64,000 bases of DNA from positions 169,205 to 233,204 of the forward strand of contig NZ_LNNH01000059.1 of assembly GCF_001542915.1 (NCBI RefSeq). The letters are read 5' to 3'. This DNA is from Peribacillus simplex. GTDB taxonomy: Bacteria; Bacillota; Bacilli; Bacillales; DSM-1321. Each line of letters starts with the position of its first letter. The stretch's first letter is position 1. Under the pieces are notes generated by a model. It saw nothing but the letters and a program-made list of their open reading frames with translations, was not told where the DNA came from and did no database searches. Both the position numbers and the translations under genes were made by a program. Positions 1 through 9,183 of the stretch are shown here, piece by piece.

Positions 1-176
1 GCAGGGCTTTTATAGCTCTGCTTTTATTTAGTTTGATGAGTTTGTTTCCTGTAAAAAGGGGAAAAAGAAAACAGTTAATTCCATGATTTTCAATTACTGC
101 GGATGAAGTGGAATGAAAATGAAGTTTTAGTTAAGGTAAAACGCTTTTTTTAGAAGAATATCCGAAAAGAAAAAAA

Positions 177-190
177 CGAATGAATGTTCG
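177..190. promoter_or_regulatory. LexA (SOS) box upstream of recA
   Basis: The 14-mer CGAATGAATGTTCG matches the Bacillus LexA consensus CGAACRNRYGTTCG at every position but one (T for C at position 5). It lies just upstream of the -35 of the proposed recA promoter, as expected for DNA-damage induction of recA. Confidence 0.85.
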
Positions 191-199
191 ACTTTTTGC

Positions 200-228
200 T
201 TGGCAAAATAGAAAAAAGAGTATATAGT
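200..228 (+). promoter_or_regulatory. Likely sigma-A promoter of recA
   Basis: TTGGCA (200-205) and TATAGT (223-228) are 17 bases apart, each five of six to the vegetative consensus. The long leader to the start at 338 shows no clear attenuator. Nothing else is recognised in bases 1-176. Confidence 0.6.
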
Positions 229-337
229 AAAGATAGGTTTTGAGACAAGATACAAACATTTGTCCCGCAGATATTTGCTAACGTAAGAGCATCATTAATC
301 GGACAGCCGATTATTTGAATATAGAGGAGGAAATTGA

Positions 338-1381
338 GTGAGTGATCGTCAAGCGGCTTTAGATATGGCTTTAAAACAAATTGAAAAGCAATTTGGTAAA
401 GGTTCCATTATGAAACTTGGAGAACAGTCTGATCGAAGGATTTCAACGATTTCAAGTGGTTCATTGGCATTGGATGTAGCATTGGGAGTGGGCGGATATC
501 CAAGGGGACGGGTCATTGAGATATACGGACCTGAAAGCTCAGGTAAAACGACTGTTGCATTACATGCGATTGCAGAAGTGCAAAAAACTGGCGGTACTGC
601 AGCATTCATTGATGCCGAGCATGCTTTGGATCCAGCCTATTCAGAAAAACTAGGTGTGAATATCGATGAGTTACTGCTGTCACAGCCCGATACAGGTGAA
701 CAAGCCTTGGAAATCGCTGAAGCGCTAGTTCGCAGTGGAGCGGTGGACATCATTGTCATTGACTCGGTTGCAGCCCTTGTTCCTAAAGCTGAAATCGAAG
801 GTGAAATGGGAGATTCCCATATGGGTCTGCAAGCCCGGATGATGTCCCAGGCGTTAAGGAAACTATCTGGTGCCATTAATAAATCAAATACCATTGCCAT
901 TTTCATTAACCAAGTCCGTGAAAAAATCGGGGTAATGTTCGGGAATCCGGAAACCACTCCAGGAGGCCGGGCATTGAAGTTCTACTCGACTGTACGTCTG
1001 GAAGTGCGTCGTGCGGAACAGTTAAAACAAGGCAATGAAATCGTCGGTAATAAAACCAAAATCAAAGTGGTGAAAAACAAAGTTGCGCCGCCATTCCGCC
1101 AAGCGGAAGTTGATATCATGTATGGTCAAGGTATTTCGCAGGAAGGTGAAATCATTGATATGGGTGCAGAGCTTGATATCGTCCTTAAAAGCGGTTCGTG
1201 GTATTCATACAACGAAGAGCGTGTTGGACAAGGACGGGAAAACGCGAAGATGTTCTTGAAAGAAAATCAAGATATCGCTCTGGAGATTTCTCAGAAAATC
1301 AGGGATCATTATAATCTTGATGGAGAGCATGAGCTGCCGCCAGAGGAAGCGGAAGATGAACATTTTGAATTACTTGATTAA
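338..1381 (+). CDS. recA: RecA recombinase
   Basis: RecA binds single-stranded DNA, drives strand exchange in recombinational repair and stimulates LexA self-cleavage. The 347-residue product has the usual length. The Walker A motif GPESSGKT is at about residues 64-71, followed by the conserved core with [13 protein letters not shown] and the L2-type segment [14 protein letters not shown], and an acidic C-terminus. Translation starts at a GTG seven bases after GAGGAGG. A LexA box and a sigma-A promoter lie upstream and a strong terminator follows, so the gene is its own SOS-controlled unit. The assignment is secure. Confidence 0.98.
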   Translation: MSDRQAALDMALKQIEKQFGKGSIMKLGEQSDRRISTISSGSLALDVALGVGGYPRGRVIEIYGPESSGKTTVALHAIAEVQKTGGTAAFIDAEHALDPAYSEKLGVNIDELLLSQPDTGEQALEIAEALVRSGAVDIIVIDSVAALVPKAEIEGEMGDSHMGLQARMMSQALRKLSGAINKSNTIAIFINQVREKIGVMFGNPETTPGGRALKFYSTVRLEVRRAEQLKQGNEIVGNKTKIKVVKNKVAPPFRQAEVDIMYGQGISQEGEIIDMGAELDIVLKSGSWYSYNEERVGQGRENAKMFLKENQDIALEISQKIRDHYNLDGEHELPPEEAEDEHFELLD

Positions 1382-1388
1382 TGGTAGG

Positions 1389-1421
1389 AAAAGGCCTAAG
1401 CTTATTTGCTTGGGCCTTTTC
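1389..1421 (+). terminator. Rho-independent terminator of recA
   Basis: AAAGGCCTAAGC and GCTTGGGCCTTT form a stem around a short loop, ending in a T-run, eight bases after the recA stop. Confidence 0.9.
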
Positions 1422-1574
1422 TATAAATATTATGAAATGAAAAGTGCGAAATTTTCAGCGAATTCAGTAGCTGGAAAACAGAATTGCCGCCTCCTTCCAT
1501 GAAGAATGTAGCACTTTCCGGTGGTGAATATTTAAGAAAACTTGAATAATCATTGATACATAAGGGACAAACGC

Positions 1575-1603
1575 TTGACAATGAAAATTCTCAACTATAC
1601 AAT
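1575..1603 (+). promoter_or_regulatory. Sigma-A promoter upstream of rny
   Basis: A perfect TTGACA (1575-1580) is 17 bases from TACAAT (1598-1603). It sits in the 355-base gap between recA and rny, which holds nothing else I recognise. Confidence 0.8.
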
Positions 1604-1736
1604 TAATATGTATATTTTACAATTTTTCAAACTAAAATTTTGAAAATTAAGTGCTGTATATTGAATTTATGTGCAATGTACTTGCCGACAGTTCAACATT
1701 TTATGTAAAAAGTTCATAGCAAGGGGAGGTGAAACG

Positions 1737-3296
1737 ATGGAACCCATGACAATCATCTTCACTTTGCTTGGCCTAATCGTCGGTGCAGTTGTTGGTTATT
1801 TTATTCACAAATCAAAATTTGAGAGTAAAATAGCAGGGGCAAAGGGCTCTGCAGAACACATCCTTGAGGATGCAAAACGTGAAGCGGACGCACTTAAGAA
1901 AGAAGCCTTGTTGGAAGCAAAAGATGAAATTCATAAAATTCGTTCAGATTCTGATCGGGAATCCCGTGAAAGAAGGAATGAATTACAAAAACAAGAAAAT
2001 CGGTTATTGCAAAGAGAAGAGAATCTGGACCGTAAGGATGATACGTTAGACAAACGTGAAAACCTTTTGGAGAAAAAAGAAGATTCTCTAAACCAAAGAC
2101 AACAGCATATTGAAGAGATGGAAAGCAAAGTGGACGAGACGGTTCGTAAGCAGCAAACAGAGCTTGAACGTGTTTCAGGTTTAACTCGTGAAGAAGCTAA
2201 AGCAATCATTATAGACCGAATGGAAAACGAGCTGGCTCACGATGTAGCGCTTATGATTAAAGAAAGTGATACCCGTGCCAAAGAAGAAGCTGATAAAAAA
2301 GCAAAAGAAGTTCTTTCTCTTGCCATTCAGCGTTGTGCGGCTGATCATGTTGCAGAAACCACCGTTTCTGTAGTGAATCTTCCAAATGATGAAATGAAAG
2401 GACGGATAATCGGACGTGAAGGACGAAATATCCGGACGCTAGAAACGCTAACAGGTATTGACCTTATTATTGATGATACTCCTGAAGCTGTCATTTTATC
2501 TGGATTTGATCCAATTAGACGTGAAACGGCACGCTTGGCTCTTGAAAAACTTGTTCAGGACGGACGGATCCATCCGGCTCGAATTGAAGAAATGGTTGAC
2601 AAAGCAAGACGTGAGGTAGATGAACATATTCGTGAAATTGGTGAACAAACAACTTTCGAGGTTGGCGTTCACGGTCTCCATCCAGACCTTATCAAAATAC
2701 TGGGACGTTTGAAGTTCCGTACAAGTTACGGACAAAACGTGCTTAAGCATTCCATTGAAGTGGCCCAGCTTTCAGGGTTGCTGGCTGCTGAGCTTGGAGA
2801 GGATGAAGTCCTTGCCCGTCGTGCCGGTTTATTGCATGATATCGGGAAAGCGATCGATCATGAAGTGGAAGGCAGCCACGTTGAAATTGGCGTGGAATTG
2901 GCAACCAAGTATAAAGAGCATCCTACTGTCATTAACAGCATCGCTTCACATCATGGCGATACGGAGCCAACTTCCATTATTTCAGTGCTTGTTGCAGCCG
3001 CTGATGCTTTATCAGCTGCAAGGCCGGGCGCTAGAAGTGAAACACTTGAAAATTACATTAGAAGACTTGAAAAGCTTGAGGAGATTTCCGAATCCTACGA
3101 TGGAGTGGAAAAATCATTTGCGATTCAAGCCGGGCGCGAAGTGCGGATTCTAGTGAAACCAGAGCAAATAGATGATCTTTCGGCCCATCGACTCGCACGT
3201 GATATCCGCAAACGGATTGAAGAAGAGCTCGATTACCCAGGTCATATAAAAGTCACGGTCATCCGTGAAACAAGAGCGGTCGAATACGCTAAATAA
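1737..3296 (+). CDS. rny: Ribonuclease Y
   Basis: RNase Y is the membrane-anchored endoribonuclease that starts decay and processing of many mRNAs in Firmicutes. The 519-residue protein has an N-terminal membrane helix (about 4-24), a long charged coiled coil to about residue 190, a KH RNA-binding segment with [15 protein letters not shown], and an HD domain with the metal-binding HDIGKA motif. I chose the ATG at 1737 because AAGGGGAGGTGA lies just before it and the product then has the usual family length with MEPM at its start. An upstream start at 1671 would add 22 residues without a binding site. A sigma-A promoter and a terminator bracket the gene. Confidence 0.97.
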   Translation: MEPMTIIFTLLGLIVGAVVGYFIHKSKFESKIAGAKGSAEHILEDAKREADALKKEALLEAKDEIHKIRSDSDRESRERRNELQKQENRLLQREENLDRKDDTLDKRENLLEKKEDSLNQRQQHIEEMESKVDETVRKQQTELERVSGLTREEAKAIIIDRMENELAHDVALMIKESDTRAKEEADKKAKEVLSLAIQRCAADHVAETTVSVVNLPNDEMKGRIIGREGRNIRTLETLTGIDLIIDDTPEAVILSGFDPIRRETARLALEKLVQDGRIHPARIEEMVDKARREVDEHIREIGEQTTFEVGVHGLHPDLIKILGRLKFRTSYGQNVLKHSIEVAQLSGLLAAELGEDEVLARRAGLLHDIGKAIDHEVEGSHVEIGVELATKYKEHPTVINSIASHHGDTEPTSIISVLVAAADALSAARPGARSETLENYIRRLEKLEEISESYDGVEKSFAIQAGREVRILVKPEQIDDLSAHRLARDIRKRIEEELDYPGHIKVTVIRETRAVEYAK

Positions 3297-3306
3297 AAGC
3301 CGTTAA

Positions 3307-3345
3307 AGAAAAAGCGAAGAGGGGGAAACCTCTTCGCTTTTTCTT
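3307..3345 (+). terminator. Terminator after rny
   Basis: A 16-bp perfect stem (AGAAAAAGCGAAGAGG and its complement) with a short GGGAAA loop and a T-rich tail. Confidence 0.93.
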
Positions 3346-3446
3346 GTTTTTAACAGGTAACGGCTCCGATATTCATCCGATATTATGTTACAATACATAC
3401 TTGATATTCTTATCACGAGAAATGTGAATCTAGAAAGGGTTTTACA

Positions 3447-4244
3447 ATGAAACTGCTATTTATTGGAGATGTCGTAGGGTCTCTAGGCCGTGAAATGGTT
3501 CAAGAATACCTTCCGAAATTAAAGGAAAAGCATCGGCCGCATATTACGGTCATCAATGGGGAAAATGCGGCAAGTGGCCGTGGAATCACGGAAAAGATTT
3601 ACCGAAACTTTTTAGAGTGGGGCGCACAGGCGGTGACAATGGGAAACCATACATGGGATAATCGCGATATATTCAATTTCATTGATGATGCGAAATATCT
3701 CGTCCGTCCAGCAAACTTTCCTGACGGTGCACCGGGAGAAGGAATGAAATTTTTAAAATGGAACCAGCAGGAAATTGCGGTCATCAATTTACAAGCCAGG
3801 ACATTCATGCCGGATTTAGATTGTCCATTCAAAAAAGCGGAGGAGCTTGTGGCGATGGCGCAAAAAAGGACACCCATCATCTTTGTTGATTTTCATGGTG
3901 AAGCAACAAGCGAAAAGCAGGCTATGGGGTGGTTCCTTGATGGCAAAGTTACAGCCGTTGCCGGAACGCATACACACGTTCAGACTGCCGATAACCGCAT
4001 ATTGCCTGCGGGAACTGCTTACATATCGGATGTGGGCATGACAGGGCCGTATGATGGTGTCCTTGGCATGGAAAGAGGCGCGGTGCTCCAACGGTTCCTG
4101 ACAAGCCTTCCTGTCCGTTTCGAGGTGCCTAAGGAGGGCAGGACCCTATTAAGTGCGATCCTTTTGGAAATCGATGACAAAACTGGTAAGGCAAAAAAAA
4201 TAGATAGGATCCTCATTAATGAGGATCATCCCTTTTATCATTGA
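3447..4244 (+). CDS. ymdB: YmdB metallophosphoesterase
   Basis: YmdB is a cytoplasmic phosphodiesterase acting on cyclic nucleotides in vitro. In B. subtilis it is needed for biofilm gene expression and nanotube formation and interacts with RNase Y function. The 265-residue product shows the dinuclear metal ligands of the family: D8 in GDVVGSLG, E39 and N40 in NGENAASG, N67 and H68 in GNHTWDN, H150 in VDFHGEA, and H175 and H177 in GTHTHVQT. It lies downstream of rny as in other Bacilli, separated by a terminator, and has its own terminator. Confidence 0.95.
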   Translation: MKLLFIGDVVGSLGREMVQEYLPKLKEKHRPHITVINGENAASGRGITEKIYRNFLEWGAQAVTMGNHTWDNRDIFNFIDDAKYLVRPANFPDGAPGEGMKFLKWNQQEIAVINLQARTFMPDLDCPFKKAEELVAMAQKRTPIIFVDFHGEATSEKQAMGWFLDGKVTAVAGTHTHVQTADNRILPAGTAYISDVGMTGPYDGVLGMERGAVLQRFLTSLPVRFEVPKEGRTLLSAILLEIDDKTGKAKKIDRILINEDHPFYH

Positions 4245-4258
4245 TTGATTAAATGAGG

Positions 4259-4293
4259 TGGATGGACAGTCAAATGCTGTCCATCCATTTTTT
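4259..4293 (+). terminator. Terminator after ymdB
   Basis: TGGATGGACAG and CTGTCCATCCA pair around TCAAATG and are followed by a T-run. Confidence 0.9.
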
Positions 4294-4432
4294 CATTCCA
4301 TATAAATCTTGTTGGACAATCCCGGTTTTCTTTGTCATACAAGTTTTACTTGATGAATATAGTAGCAGTGGAAAGTGTTATAACTATTGAGCCTATGATC
4401 ATAATCGGCAGGGAAGACAAGGAGGACTAGGA

Positions 4433-4693
4433 ATGGAAATATTAAAGGTTTCAGCAAAATCTAATCCTAATTCTGTAGCAGGCGCACTAGCGGGAGTGCT
4501 CAGGGAAAGAGGGGCAGCCGAAATTCAAGCTATCGGTGCAGGTGCGTTAAATCAAGCCGTCAAGGCAGTAGCAATCGCAAGAGGATTCGTCGCACCTAGT
4601 GGAGTTGACTTGATTTGTATTCCTGCCTTTACAGATATACTTATTGATGGTGAAGAGAGAACGGCTATAAAGTTAATCATTGAACCAAGATAA
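4433..4693 (+). CDS. spoVS: Stage V sporulation protein S
   Basis: SpoVS is a small Alba-like protein needed for normal sporulation past stage V; its biochemical role is unclear. The 86-residue product is full length and has the typical sequence: MEILKVSAKSNPNSVAGALA at the start, an AIGAGALNQAVKAVAIARG core and a C-terminal RTAIKLIIEPR. AAGGAGG lies upstream of the ATG. The gene stands alone between two terminators, in the usual place after ymdB. In B. subtilis it is sigma-H dependent; I could not define a convincing sigma-H promoter here. Confidence 0.97.
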   Translation: MEILKVSAKSNPNSVAGALAGVLRERGAAEIQAIGAGALNQAVKAVAIARGFVAPSGVDLICIPAFTDILIDGEERTAIKLIIEPR

Positions 4694-4709
4694 CTTCATG
4701 AAGGGGTGT

Positions 4710-4742
4710 CCTGTTTGTCCATTGGCGAGCAGGCTCTTTTTT
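4710..4742 (+). terminator. Probable terminator after spoVS
   Basis: CCTGTTTGTCC and GGCGAGCAGG form a stem with G-U pairs around ATT, followed by CTC and a T6 run. Confidence 0.65.
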
Positions 4743-4817
4743 GTCTTAAAATGACGGTACGGATTATAATGGAACATGTATACATTAAATGAATGCGGAC
4801 AGGAAGGGGGGATCACG

Positions 4818-5753
4818 TTGGCGATTTTTGATGCACATTGTGATGTGTTAATGAAGATGTTCATCGATCCGGAACTATCTTTTTTGGATAGTGACACTTT
4901 ACATATAACCAAGCGGGGATTATTGGATGAAGGGGGAAAAGTCCAATGTTTTGCGATATACATCCCTGAAAAAGTCCATCCGGATATGAGATTCCAGGCA
5001 GCATTGGCCATGGTTGATATTTTTCATGAAAAGGTAGTATCTGAGCCAGAAATGAAATTCGTTAAGACGAAGTCTGACATTGAATCTCTTAAAGAAACTG
5101 AAATCGGTGCAGTGCTGACGCTGGAAGGATGCGATTGCATCGGGAATGATTTATTGAAATTGAAAACGCTCCTTCACCTTGGCGTTACCTCTGTGGGGCT
5201 AACATGGAATCACGCGAACCTGGTAGCTGATGGGGCATTGGAAACGAGGGGAGCGGGTTTAACGGATTTTGGGGCAGAGGTGGTGACCTTGTTAAATGAG
5301 AAGGCAATTTGGTGCGACGTATCTCATTTATCAGAAGCTGGATTTTGGGACACCATAAAGAGAGCGGAATTTCCCATTGCCTCCCATTCCAATGCACATT
5401 CTCTTTGTTCCCATCCGCGAAATTTAAAAGACAGCCAAATAAGAGCCCTTTTACAAAAAAACGGAGTGATTGGGGTAACCTTTGTCCCGCAATTTTTATC
5501 CGATGGTGACTCTGCTTCGATAAAGGATATTGTGGGGCATATAGATCATATATGCAGTTTAGGGGGAGAGCATCAAATTGGATTGGGATCGGACTTTGAT
5601 GGCATCGATCATATGGTGGAAAATCTAACCTCATATAAGGATTATCATAATTTGATCAATGAATTGAACAGGCTTTATTCCAGTGAGTTTGTCAATGGGC
5701 TTCTTTTTGGGAATTTCGCGCGTCACTTTCCTGGAAAAACGGAAAGATTTTAG
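4818..5753 (+). CDS. Membrane (renal-type) dipeptidase, peptidase family M19
   Basis: Family M19 enzymes are dizinc hydrolases of dipeptides, including D-amino-acid-containing ones. Metal-binding signatures are present: DAHCD near the N-terminus, the bridging Glu in LTLEGCD, His in CDVSHLSE and ASHSNAHS, and Asp in GLGSDFDG. I prefer the TTG at 4818 (311 residues): it follows AGGAAGGGGG by a normal distance and gives the family's typical MAIFDAHCD beginning. The ATG at 4776 would add 14 unconserved residues. No signal peptide is seen, so the protein is probably cytoplasmic despite the family name. It sits between spoVS and korAB. Confidence 0.9.
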   Translation: MAIFDAHCDVLMKMFIDPELSFLDSDTLHITKRGLLDEGGKVQCFAIYIPEKVHPDMRFQAALAMVDIFHEKVVSEPEMKFVKTKSDIESLKETEIGAVLTLEGCDCIGNDLLKLKTLLHLGVTSVGLTWNHANLVADGALETRGAGLTDFGAEVVTLLNEKAIWCDVSHLSEAGFWDTIKRAEFPIASHSNAHSLCSHPRNLKDSQIRALLQKNGVIGVTFVPQFLSDGDSASIKDIVGHIDHICSLGGEHQIGLGSDFDGIDHMVENLTSYKDYHNLINELNRLYSSEFVNGLLFGNFARHFPGKTERF

Positions 5754-5852
5754 AAGATGTTTAATTCATACTATATAGATATGAATAAATATTCTGAAAA
5801 TATAAAAAATAGAATCAAAAAGGTTGCAATTTAATGATTTAACCGATAGAAT

Positions 5853-5866
5853 TGAAAGCGTTTAGT
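5853..5866. promoter_or_regulatory. Weak cre-like site upstream of korA
   Basis: TGAAAGCGTTTAGT matches TGNAANCGNTTNCA at 12 of 14 positions and lies 105 bases before korA. It could allow CcpA control of the oxidoreductase; two mismatches in the right arm keep this tentative. Confidence 0.4.
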
Positions 5867-5903
5867 ACACCTTTCCTAAATTAGAACGATTTAATATACA
5901 TAA

Positions 5904-5955
5904 ACGAATGTTCTGAAGAGAGGTGCATTTAAATGCATTTATATACGAACGTTCT
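5904..5955. promoter_or_regulatory. Repeated ACGAANGTTCT elements and TGCATTTAAATGCA palindrome in the korA leader
   Basis: Two near-identical 11-mers, ACGAATGTTCT (5904-5914) and ACGAACGTTCT (5945-5955), are 41 bases apart and flank a perfect 14-bp palindrome, TGCATTTAAATGCA (5924-5937). The second copy abuts the AAAGGAG ribosome site of korA. The 11-mers resemble LexA half-sites but lack the four-base spacer, so another regulator is more likely. Confidence 0.5.
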
Positions 5956-5970
5956 AAAGGAGTGTAAGAC

Positions 5971-7728
5971 ATGATCAATCAACTTTCATGGAAAGTTGGC
6001 GGACAACAAGGTGAAGGTATTGAAAGTACAGGAGAGATTTTCTGTATTGCCCTCAATCGCTTAGGATATTACTTGTATGGCTACCGTCATTTCTCATCCC
6101 GAATCAAGGGTGGACACACGAATAATAAAATTCGTGTAAGTACTACCGAAACTCGTGCTATCTCTGATGATTTAGACATCTTAGTCGCTTTTGACCAAGA
6201 AACGATTGACGTCAATTATAAAGAATTACATGAGGGTGGCATCATAATCGCGGATGCAAAATTCAAACCTGTCTGCCCAGAAGATACGAAGGCAGAATTA
6301 TATATTGTTCCATTTACTGAAATTGCAGCAGAGCTAGGAACATCATTAATGAAAAACATGGTTGCCATCGGTGCGACTTGTGCAGTCCTTGGAATGGAAA
6401 TTTCCGTTTTCAACGATGTTGTTGATGAAATCTTCGGCCGTAAAGGCGAAGAAATCGTCAAGAAGAACATGGATGCCATTACCGCTGGCTACAAGGCAAT
6501 GGAAGTCTTGCTTGGAGAAAAACTGGGTGCAATGGAGCTGGAAAAGGCAGATGGGCAAAAACGATTGTTCATGATCGGTAACGATGCCATCGCATTGGGC
6601 GCAGTTGCAGGCGGTTGCCGCTTCATGGCGGCCTATCCAATTACCCCCGCTTCGGAAATCATGGAATACCTGATAAAAAAACTTCCGCAATTGGGCGGGA
6701 CGGTCATCCAGACTGAAGATGAAATTGCGGCAGCTACAATGGCGATAGGGGCAAACTATGGCGGTGTTCGTGCCATCACGGCTTCAGCTGGTCCTGGACT
6801 ATCCTTGAAGATGGAAGCGATTGGTTTGGCGGGCATTACCGAAACGCCGATCGTCATTGTCGATACGCAACGTGGCGGTCCATCCACTGGGCTTCCTACG
6901 AAGCAGGAGCAATCGGATTTGATGGCCATGATTTACGGCACACACGGTGAAATCCCTAAAATCGTCATGGCTCCAAGTACTGTTGAGGAAGCTTTTTATG
7001 ATACGGCAGAAGCATTCAACCTCGCAGAAGAATATCAATGCCCAGTCATCGTATTATCGGACTTGCAGCTTTCTTTAGGTAAACAGACGGTACAGCCGCT
7101 TGATTACAGTAAAGTGGAAATAAGGCGCGGGAAATTGGTGGACCATGAAATTGAAGAGTCTGAAAACAAGTCATACTTCAAGCGCTATGAAGTCACGCAA
7201 GACGGTGTTTCACCTCGAGTCGTACCTGGTATGAAAAACGGTATCCACCATGTTACGGGAGTTGAGCATGATGAAACCGGAAGACCTTCGGAGACGGCTT
7301 TGAATCGTAAGGCGCAAATGGATAAACGGATGCGTAAGCTGGATAACTTAACGAATACATTCAATACACCGGTATACAAAAAAACTCCGCATGAAGAGGC
7401 GGATTTATTAATACTTGGTTTTAATTCCACACGCGGGACGATCGACGAAGCGATCGGCCGATTAGAAACGGATGGCATGAAAGTGAACCATGCGCAAATC
7501 CGTTTGATACACCCATTCCCTGCTGATGAAGTCCTTTCTTTAGTGCAAGCGGCGAAGAAGGTAGTGGTTATCGAAAATAATGCGACCGGACAATTGGCTA
7601 ATATCATCAAGATGAATGTCGGGCATGTTAATAAAATCAAAAGCATCCTAAAATATGATGGCAATCCATTCCTCCCGCATGAAATTCACACACAATGCAA
7701 GGAGATGTTCGAATATGGCAACGTTTAA
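5971..7728 (+). CDS. korA: 2-oxoacid:ferredoxin oxidoreductase, fused gamma/alpha subunit
   Basis: This subunit pairs with the thiamine-diphosphate beta subunit to oxidise 2-oxoacids (2-oxoglutarate or pyruvate type) to acyl-CoA, passing electrons to ferredoxin. The 585-residue protein begins with a gamma-type domain (GGQQGEGIESTGEIF, about residues 10-190), followed by an alpha-type domain starting near NDAIALGAVAGGCRF with AAYPITPASEIME, and a C-terminal transketolase-like part containing HPFPADEV. It overlaps the beta gene by 14 bases, implying translational coupling. The exact 2-oxoacid cannot be read from sequence; 2-oxoglutarate is the usual annotation for the Bacillus homologue. Confidence 0.93.
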   Translation: MINQLSWKVGGQQGEGIESTGEIFCIALNRLGYYLYGYRHFSSRIKGGHTNNKIRVSTTETRAISDDLDILVAFDQETIDVNYKELHEGGIIIADAKFKPVCPEDTKAELYIVPFTEIAAELGTSLMKNMVAIGATCAVLGMEISVFNDVVDEIFGRKGEEIVKKNMDAITAGYKAMEVLLGEKLGAMELEKADGQKRLFMIGNDAIALGAVAGGCRFMAAYPITPASEIMEYLIKKLPQLGGTVIQTEDEIAAATMAIGANYGGVRAITASAGPGLSLKMEAIGLAGITETPIVIVDTQRGGPSTGLPTKQEQSDLMAMIYGTHGEIPKIVMAPSTVEEAFYDTAEAFNLAEEYQCPVIVLSDLQLSLGKQTVQPLDYSKVEIRRGKLVDHEIEESENKSYFKRYEVTQDGVSPRVVPGMKNGIHHVTGVEHDETGRPSETALNRKAQMDKRMRKLDNLTNTFNTPVYKKTPHEEADLLILGFNSTRGTIDEAIGRLETDGMKVNHAQIRLIHPFPADEVLSLVQAAKKVVVIENNATGQLANIIKMNVGHVNKIKSILKYDGNPFLPHEIHTQCKEMFEYGNV

Positions 7729-8581
7729 AGAGTTCCGTAATGATGTAAAACCTAACTGGTGTCCTGGTTGCGGGGATTTCTCCGTTCAGGCTGCCATGCA
7801 GCGCGCGGCGGCTAATGTAGGGTTGGAACCAGAGAATTTGGCTGTCGTTTCCGGTATTGGCTGTTCAGGCCGGATATCTGGTTACATCAAGTCATATGGT
7901 TTCCACGGCATCCATGGCCGCTCACTTCCAATCGCACAAGGAGTGAAAATGGCCAACCGTGAATTGACCGTTATAGCCTCTGGCGGTGACGGAGATGGCT
8001 TTGCAATCGGGATGGGTCATACCATCCATGCGATCCGCCGTAATATCGACATTACGTATATCGTCATGGATAACCAAATCTATGGATTGACAAAAGGGCA
8101 GACTTCCCCTCGATCAGCGGCAGGGTTCAAAACGAAGTCCACGCCGGAAGGATCGATTGAGCAGGCTGTTTCACCAATGGAATTGGCATTATCCGCCGGC
8201 GCAACCTTTGTTGCCCAAAGCTTTTCCACTGACCTGAAGGACTTGACGGCAATCATTGAAGCGGGAATCAATCATAAAGGTTTCTCCTTCATCAATGTGT
8301 TCTCGCCTTGTGTAACATATAACAAAATCAATACGTATGATTGGTTTAAACAAAACTTAACGAAATTGAATACGATTGAAGGTTACGATTCTACAAATAA
8401 AGAACAGGCCATGCAGACGCTGATGAAGCATGACAGCCTTGTGACGGGGATTATCTATCAAGATTCTTCCCGACCTTCTTACCAGGAATTGGTCCCTGGA
8501 TATGCTGAAGAAGCTCTGAATAAATCAGACCTGACTCTGGATCAAGCTCATTTTGATAAGCTTGTTGCAGAATTCATGTGA
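7715..8581 (+). CDS. korB: 2-oxoacid:ferredoxin oxidoreductase, beta subunit
   Basis: This subunit carries thiamine diphosphate and probably an iron-sulfur cluster. Signs are CPGCGDF near residue 15, SGIGCSGR, and the ThDP-binding stretch from GDGDGFAIGMGH to MDNQIYGLTKGQ. The start is the ATG at 7715, which follows AAGGAGATG and gives the typical MATFKEF N-terminus (288 residues). An earlier in-frame start at 7655 lies deep inside korA and is unlikely. A strong terminator follows, so korAB is a two-gene operon. Confidence 0.94.
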   Translation: MATFKEFRNDVKPNWCPGCGDFSVQAAMQRAAANVGLEPENLAVVSGIGCSGRISGYIKSYGFHGIHGRSLPIAQGVKMANRELTVIASGGDGDGFAIGMGHTIHAIRRNIDITYIVMDNQIYGLTKGQTSPRSAAGFKTKSTPEGSIEQAVSPMELALSAGATFVAQSFSTDLKDLTAIIEAGINHKGFSFINVFSPCVTYNKINTYDWFKQNLTKLNTIEGYDSTNKEQAMQTLMKHDSLVTGIIYQDSSRPSYQELVPGYAEEALNKSDLTLDQAHFDKLVAEFM

Positions 8582-8587
8582 AAAATG

Positions 8588-8626
8588 AAAAGGGTTCACC
8601 CCTCAAGATGGGGTGAACCCTTTTTG
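8588..8626 (+). terminator. Terminator after korB
   Basis: AAAGGGTTCACCCC and its complement form a long stem around TCAAGAT with a T5 tail. Confidence 0.93.
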
Positions 8627-8680
8627 TGTTCTATTGAAAAGCTGTTACAAGAGGGGATTCCTCACCCTCTCAGGTTTAGC

Positions 8681-8962
8681 TTACCAAAAGTTACGATTAC
8701 ATCCGCAGCCGAATGAGAAGAAATTGCAACGATTTCTTCTACAACAACAGTTATTATTGTTGTTGTTATTGTTGTTATTGTTATTGTGATGGTGATGATG
8801 GTGCTGCACGCGATTACAATCACGGTCATTATCGCGGTCCCGATCACGATCGTTGTCGCGTTTTTGACAACCTTTCACCGCACGACAAAAATCGTCTGCA
8901 ATCCGATCGTTATCGTTATTGTTGTTGTTGTTATTATGGTGGTGATTATTGTTACATGACAT
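8681..8962 (-). CDS. Asn/His-rich, Cys-rich low-complexity protein, possibly a spore coat component
   Basis: The 93-residue product is compositionally extreme: after MSCNNNHHH come Asn runs, a charged DNDRDRDRD-type segment around residues 36-46, a run of six His, twelve Asn, then a Cys-rich tail with CCCRRNRC and FGCGCNRNFW. I chose the start at 8962 because GGAGTGA lies just before it. The only more ordinary part is IADDFCRAVKGCQ. I do not recognise a family. The composition and Cys clusters resemble Bacillus coat and exosporium proteins, and spore genes lie nearby, so a coat role is inferred. The encoding DNA is a trinucleotide repeat (ATT/GTT) prone to slippage. Open frames on the plus strand here are its antisense shadow. 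Confidence 0.65.
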   Translation of the reverse strand: MSCNNNHHHNNNNNNNDNDRIADDFCRAVKGCQKRDNDRDRDRDNDRDCNRVQHHHHHHNNNNNNNNNNNNCCCRRNRCNFFSFGCGCNRNFW

Positions 8963-9183
8963 ATAAGTCACTCCTTGGTTTGTTTTTTTGTTGTACAAGA
9001 TATCTTATTCAAGAGCGGACAAGATGCTATAGAAACATGACCCATTTAATAAAAATGTACGTATGCCCCCAAAATCCAATGAGGTTGGTACACAAGCGAT
9101 TATGGTATTTTTTAGAGTAGTATTTCATACATTTACATATTAAGGATGATGAAAGAAACAGCCCTATTTCAGGGGGAATGTAC

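Noticed and set aside
5904-5955. LexA boxes upstream of korA
   Set aside because: The half-sites lack the four-base spacer of the Bacillus LexA consensus.
8713-9120. Plus-strand open frame with Cys/Tyr runs
   Set aside because: It is the antisense of the trinucleotide-repeat gene on the minus strand and has no ribosome binding site.
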